Part shown: in pieces, positions 61,532 to 64,000 of the stretch
Numbering within the stretch: position 1 is the first letter of the stretch
How the letters are laid out: every line of letters begins with the position of its first letter
Source: Flavipsychrobacter sp.
GTDB taxonomy: Bacteria > Bacteroidota > Bacteroidia > Chitinophagales > Chitinophagaceae
Assembly: GCA_016787265.1 (NCBI GenBank)
Contig: JAEUVF010000013.1
Span: 248,001-312,000, forward strand
Direction: 5' to 3'
DNA length: 64,000 bases
Notes under the pieces: generated by a model
What the model was told of the DNA's origin: nothing
The model's input: the letters and a program-made list of their open reading frames with translations, nothing else
The model's database searches: none
Made by a program: the position numbers and the translations under genes

Positions 61532-62734
61532 ATGAATATGCAAACCTATCAACAGCCTGATGCGCACGGTTATTACGGACGATTTGGTGGTGCTTATATT
61601 CCGGAAATGTTGCATCCGAATGTGGAAGAGCTACAGACGCGCTACCTTGAAATTATGCAGGAGCCATCCTTCCAGTTGGAGTTCAGGGATCTGCTGCGCG
61701 ATTATGTAGGAAGACCCACACCACTTTATTTTGCGAAACGATTAAGCGCTGCATATGGTTCCAATATCTACCTGAAAAGAGAAGATTTATGTCACACCGG
61801 GGCGCATAAGATCAATAATACCATTGGTCAGATTCTGTTGGCCCAAAAGCTGGGCAAAAACAGAATCATCGCGGAAACGGGAGCAGGCCAGCATGGGGTG
61901 GCAACAGCTACTGTATGTGCTTTGAAAGGTGTGGAATGCATTGTCTATATGGGTGAAAAGGATATTGAAAGACAGGCACCCAATGTTGCCCGCATGCGTA
62001 TGTTAGGTGCCAAAGTAGTGGCTGCTACCAGTGGAAGTAAAACCCTGAAAGACGCCACCAATGAGGCTATCCGCGACTGGATCAACAATCCTTCAGATAC
62101 GCATTACATTATAGGAAGTGTGGTGGGGCCACATCCTTATCCGGATATGGTGGCCAGGTTTCAAAGTGTTATCAGTGAAGAAACCCGCTGGCAACTGAAA
62201 GAGAAAACCGGCTCCGAGCTGCCCACCCATGTGATTGCCTGTGTTGGTGGCGGAAGCAATGCAGCAGGCGCTTTTTATCATTTCCTGGATGAATTATCCG
62301 TTCAACTGGTTGCTGTGGAAGCGGCTGGCCATGGCGTGCACAGCGGACTTTCTGCTGCAACTACAGCCCTGGGAAAACCAGGTGTATTGCATGGTAGCAA
62401 GAGCCTGGTGATTCAAACGGATGATGGTCAGGTAGTGGAACCGCATAGTATATCAGCCGGACTCGATTACCCTGGCATTGGACCTTTACATGCTAATCTG
62501 TTTGACAGCGGAAGGGGGCAGTTTCTGGCAGTAACAGATGAGGACGCACTACGGTCAGCTTTTGATATTGCAAGAATGGAGGGGATTATTCCTGCCTTGG
62601 AAACTGCCCATGCATTTTCAGCACTGTCTCAGTTGTCCTTAAAGGAAACCGACCAGGTGGTAGTGTGTTTGAGCGGTAGAGGAGATAAAGATCTTGCTAC
62701 CTACATGAAACAAATGGAAATGATGGGCATCTGA
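61532..62734 (+). CDS. trpB: Tryptophan synthase beta chain
   Basis: 400 residues, TrpB1 type. The PLP lysine is Lys93 in [29 protein letters not shown] and the phosphate loop [12 protein letters not shown] are present, with [11 protein letters not shown] towards the C terminus. It condenses indole with serine. Its stop overlaps the ATG of an inserted GNAT gene by one base (TGATG), so trpA is not its direct neighbour. Confidence 0.97.
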   Translation: MNMQTYQQPDAHGYYGRFGGAYIPEMLHPNVEELQTRYLEIMQEPSFQLEFRDLLRDYVGRPTPLYFAKRLSAAYGSNIYLKREDLCHTGAHKINNTIGQILLAQKLGKNRIIAETGAGQHGVATATVCALKGVECIVYMGEKDIERQAPNVARMRMLGAKVVAATSGSKTLKDATNEAIRDWINNPSDTHYIIGSVVGPHPYPDMVARFQSVISEETRWQLKEKTGSELPTHVIACVGGGSNAAGAFYHFLDELSVQLVAVEAAGHGVHSGLSAATTALGKPGVLHGSKSLVIQTDDGQVVEPHSISAGLDYPGIGPLHANLFDSGRGQFLAVTDEDALRSAFDIARMEGIIPALETAHAFSALSQLSLKETDQVVVCLSGRGDKDLATYMKQMEMMGI

Positions 62735-63204
62735 TGGAAGAATTGATAACGATAGAACCTTTTGAGGAGTGCTGGGCACCGGATTTTAAACGACTGAATA
62801 AGGCCTGGCTGGAAACCTATTTTGAAGTGGAACCGGTGGATGAAGAAATGTTGAGCAATCCGCGCACCTATTATCTGGATAAAGGCGGATTTATTTATTT
62901 CGCTTTGTTAAATGCCCAGGTTATCGGATGTTATGCCTTAATCAAAACCGGAGATCATAGTTTCGAATTATCCAAAATGGCCGTGGATTCAGCCTTTCAG
63001 GGTCGGCATACCGGACATTTACTGGTGGAGCATGCTATTGTTGCTGCAAAAGAGAAAGGTGCTACTGTTCTTCAGTTATATTCCCATACCAAACTAGGAG
63101 CGGCCCTTCACCTGTATAAAAAATTCGGATTTGTCGAAATACCGGTGGGGAATTCGATTTACAAAAGATCTGATATAAAAATGGAAAAAATACTGACGAG
63201 TTAA
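62734..63204 (+). CDS. GNAT-family N-acetyltransferase inside the trp operon
   Basis: 156 residues. The GNAT core has FIYFALLNAQVIGCYALI, ELSKMAVDSAFQGRHTGHLLVEHAI (the acetyl-CoA loop FQGRHTGHLL, where the usual G-x-G is H-T-G) and LYSHTKLGAALHLYKKFGF. The acceptor is unknown. It overlaps trpB by one base and is followed by trpA after ten, so it is translated as part of the operon. It might modify a tryptophan-pathway product or simply be carried along; the sequence does not tell. Confidence 0.88.
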   Translation: MEELITIEPFEECWAPDFKRLNKAWLETYFEVEPVDEEMLSNPRTYYLDKGGFIYFALLNAQVIGCYALIKTGDHSFELSKMAVDSAFQGRHTGHLLVEHAIVAAKEKGATVLQLYSHTKLGAALHLYKKFGFVEIPVGNSIYKRSDIKMEKILTS

Positions 63205-63214
63205 GCATATTGAT

Positions 63215-63982
63215 ATGAGCAGAATTCAAGCATTATTTCAACAGAAGCATAAACGCGTTTTAAATGTGTATTGTACGGCCGGGTATCCTGAACTCAATAG
63301 TACGCTGCCAGTGATGGAATCTTTACAGGCGAACGGAGCAGACCTGGTAGAATTGGGTATTCCCTACAGTGATCCACTGGCTGACGGTCCGGTTATTCAG
63401 CAAAGTAGTGCAGTTGCGCTTGAAAATGGAATGACCATTGCGACGTTGTTTGAACAGTTGGATGGTTTTCGGAATCGCATAACCGTTCCTGTTATACTGA
63501 TGGGGTATATGAATCCCGTTTTGCAGTATGGATTTGAACGATTCTGTGCGGATGCTGCAAGAGTAGGGGTGGATGGATTGATTCTGCCCGATTTGCCTGA
63601 ATATGAATTTGAAACAGAGTATGGCTCCATTATACGCAAATATGGCCTGGACTTCATATTCCTGGTAACACCGGAAACTACTGAACACAGGGTTAAAAAA
63701 CTGGATGGACTGAGTACCGGTTTTTTATATGCGGTTTCTTCCTCGTCAACAACGGGAGCCAACAAACAAATGAACAGTGTGCAGGATTATCTGCAGCGAC
63801 TTGCTTCGTATCAGTTAAAAAATCCCGTGTTGGTTGGTTTTGGTATTAAGGACCGCGAAAGTTTTGATGCCGCCTGTGCACATGCAAATGGTGCAATCAT
63901 CGGAACTGCCTATATCAAAGCATTGGAAGGAGCAAAAGAAGTGGGTACTGCTACCAAAGAATTTTTAAGTACAATAGTTTAG
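63215..63982 (+). CDS. trpA: Tryptophan synthase alpha chain
   Basis: 255 residues, complete within the window. The catalytic acids are Glu46 (LVELGIPYSDP) and Asp57 (ADGPVIQ), 11 residues apart as in the E. coli enzyme. ILMGYMNPVLQYG, GLILPDLPEYE and LYAVSSSSTTGAN follow. It cleaves indole-3-glycerol phosphate and passes indole to TrpB. It is the last complete gene; 18 bases remain after it. Confidence 0.96.
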   Translation: MSRIQALFQQKHKRVLNVYCTAGYPELNSTLPVMESLQANGADLVELGIPYSDPLADGPVIQQSSAVALENGMTIATLFEQLDGFRNRITVPVILMGYMNPVLQYGFERFCADAARVGVDGLILPDLPEYEFETEYGSIIRKYGLDFIFLVTPETTEHRVKKLDGLSTGFLYAVSSSSTTGANKQMNSVQDYLQRLASYQLKNPVLVGFGIKDRESFDAACAHANGAIIGTAYIKALEGAKEVGTATKEFLSTIV

Positions 63983-64000
63983 ATCGTCCGCATGGAAATA

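Noticed and set aside
63983..64000. Start of a further gene (ATG at 63992)
   Set aside because: Only three codons are visible before the window ends.

Overview
The window reads as chromosomal DNA of a Bacteroidota, most likely family Chitinophagaceae or a close relative. The signs are a FecI-type sigma/FecR pair beside TonB-linked outer-membrane proteins, a TamL lipoprotein, a Porin_10 protein, a type IX secretion plug protein, a YpdA-type bacillithiol disulfide reductase, promoters of the form TANNTTTG, and dispersed purine-rich patches. I saw no phage, transposase, CRISPR array or tRNA. Almost all bases are coding, and several convergent gene pairs overlap at their 3' ends.

Layout. 1-4.4 kb: the end of a porin, then a small envelope set with metal-binding features (HYC_CC_PP-type protein, a cysteine-rich HMA protein, a second HMA protein, a TlpA-like thioredoxin, an outer-membrane barrel). 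4.5-8.3 kb: a secreted unknown, gluconokinase and a GntP permease. 8.3-9.3 kb: YpdA. 9.4-16 kb: a cell-surface signalling locus (ECF sigma, FecR, STN/repeat protein, TonB receptor, head-GIN lipoprotein) with one shared promoter-like motif in front of both transcription units. 16-19.5 kb: DUF1415, CDGSH protein, GH16, sucC and an unknown. 19.4-22.5 kb: three glycosyltransferases. 22.5-31.4 kb: DUF1801, CCA-adding enzyme, a pRiA4b-like protein, miaA, GH1, a FadL-like porin, a low-complexity lipoprotein and proS. 31.5-39.6 kb: two DUF5362 proteins, RDD, then a tight SpoIIM-DUF4129-DUF4350-MoxR-DUF58-M48 series. 39.6-51.2 kb: truB, tamL, a SpoU methyltransferase, a LolE-like permease, a T9SS plug protein, SRP RNA, transaldolase, a small secreted protein, TsaC/Sua5 and an S9 peptidase. 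51.2-55.8 kb: the hisGDCB operon. 55.8-56.7 kb: an NAD(P)-binding protein and a small GNAT. 56.75-64 kb: trpEGDCFB-GNAT-trpA.

The most notable content is regulatory. The his and trp operons each begin with a short leader ORF (four consecutive His codons; three consecutive Trp codons), a terminator and a competing antiterminator pairing, which is textbook ribosome-mediated attenuation. In both, the leader ATG lies only 7-8 bases after the -7 promoter box, so these leader messages should be almost leaderless. The SRP RNA gene lets the start point be calibrated: its paired 5' end lies four bases after TATTTTTG. Several genes (tsaC, the M48 peptidase, the unknown at 19047, and with one mismatch sucC and DUF1415) have their ATG at exactly that distance, which suggests leaderless mRNAs. 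The ECF locus has ATAGGGGTAA-N11-GTTGTCG-N16-start in front of both the sigma gene and the TonB receptor gene, a strong candidate for the promoter this sigma factor recognises. Purine-rich patches sharing the 14-mer GGAGGMATGGAAGA lie between genes, and one lies in frame inside the FecR gene. All functional names come from reading motifs by eye; no search was run.
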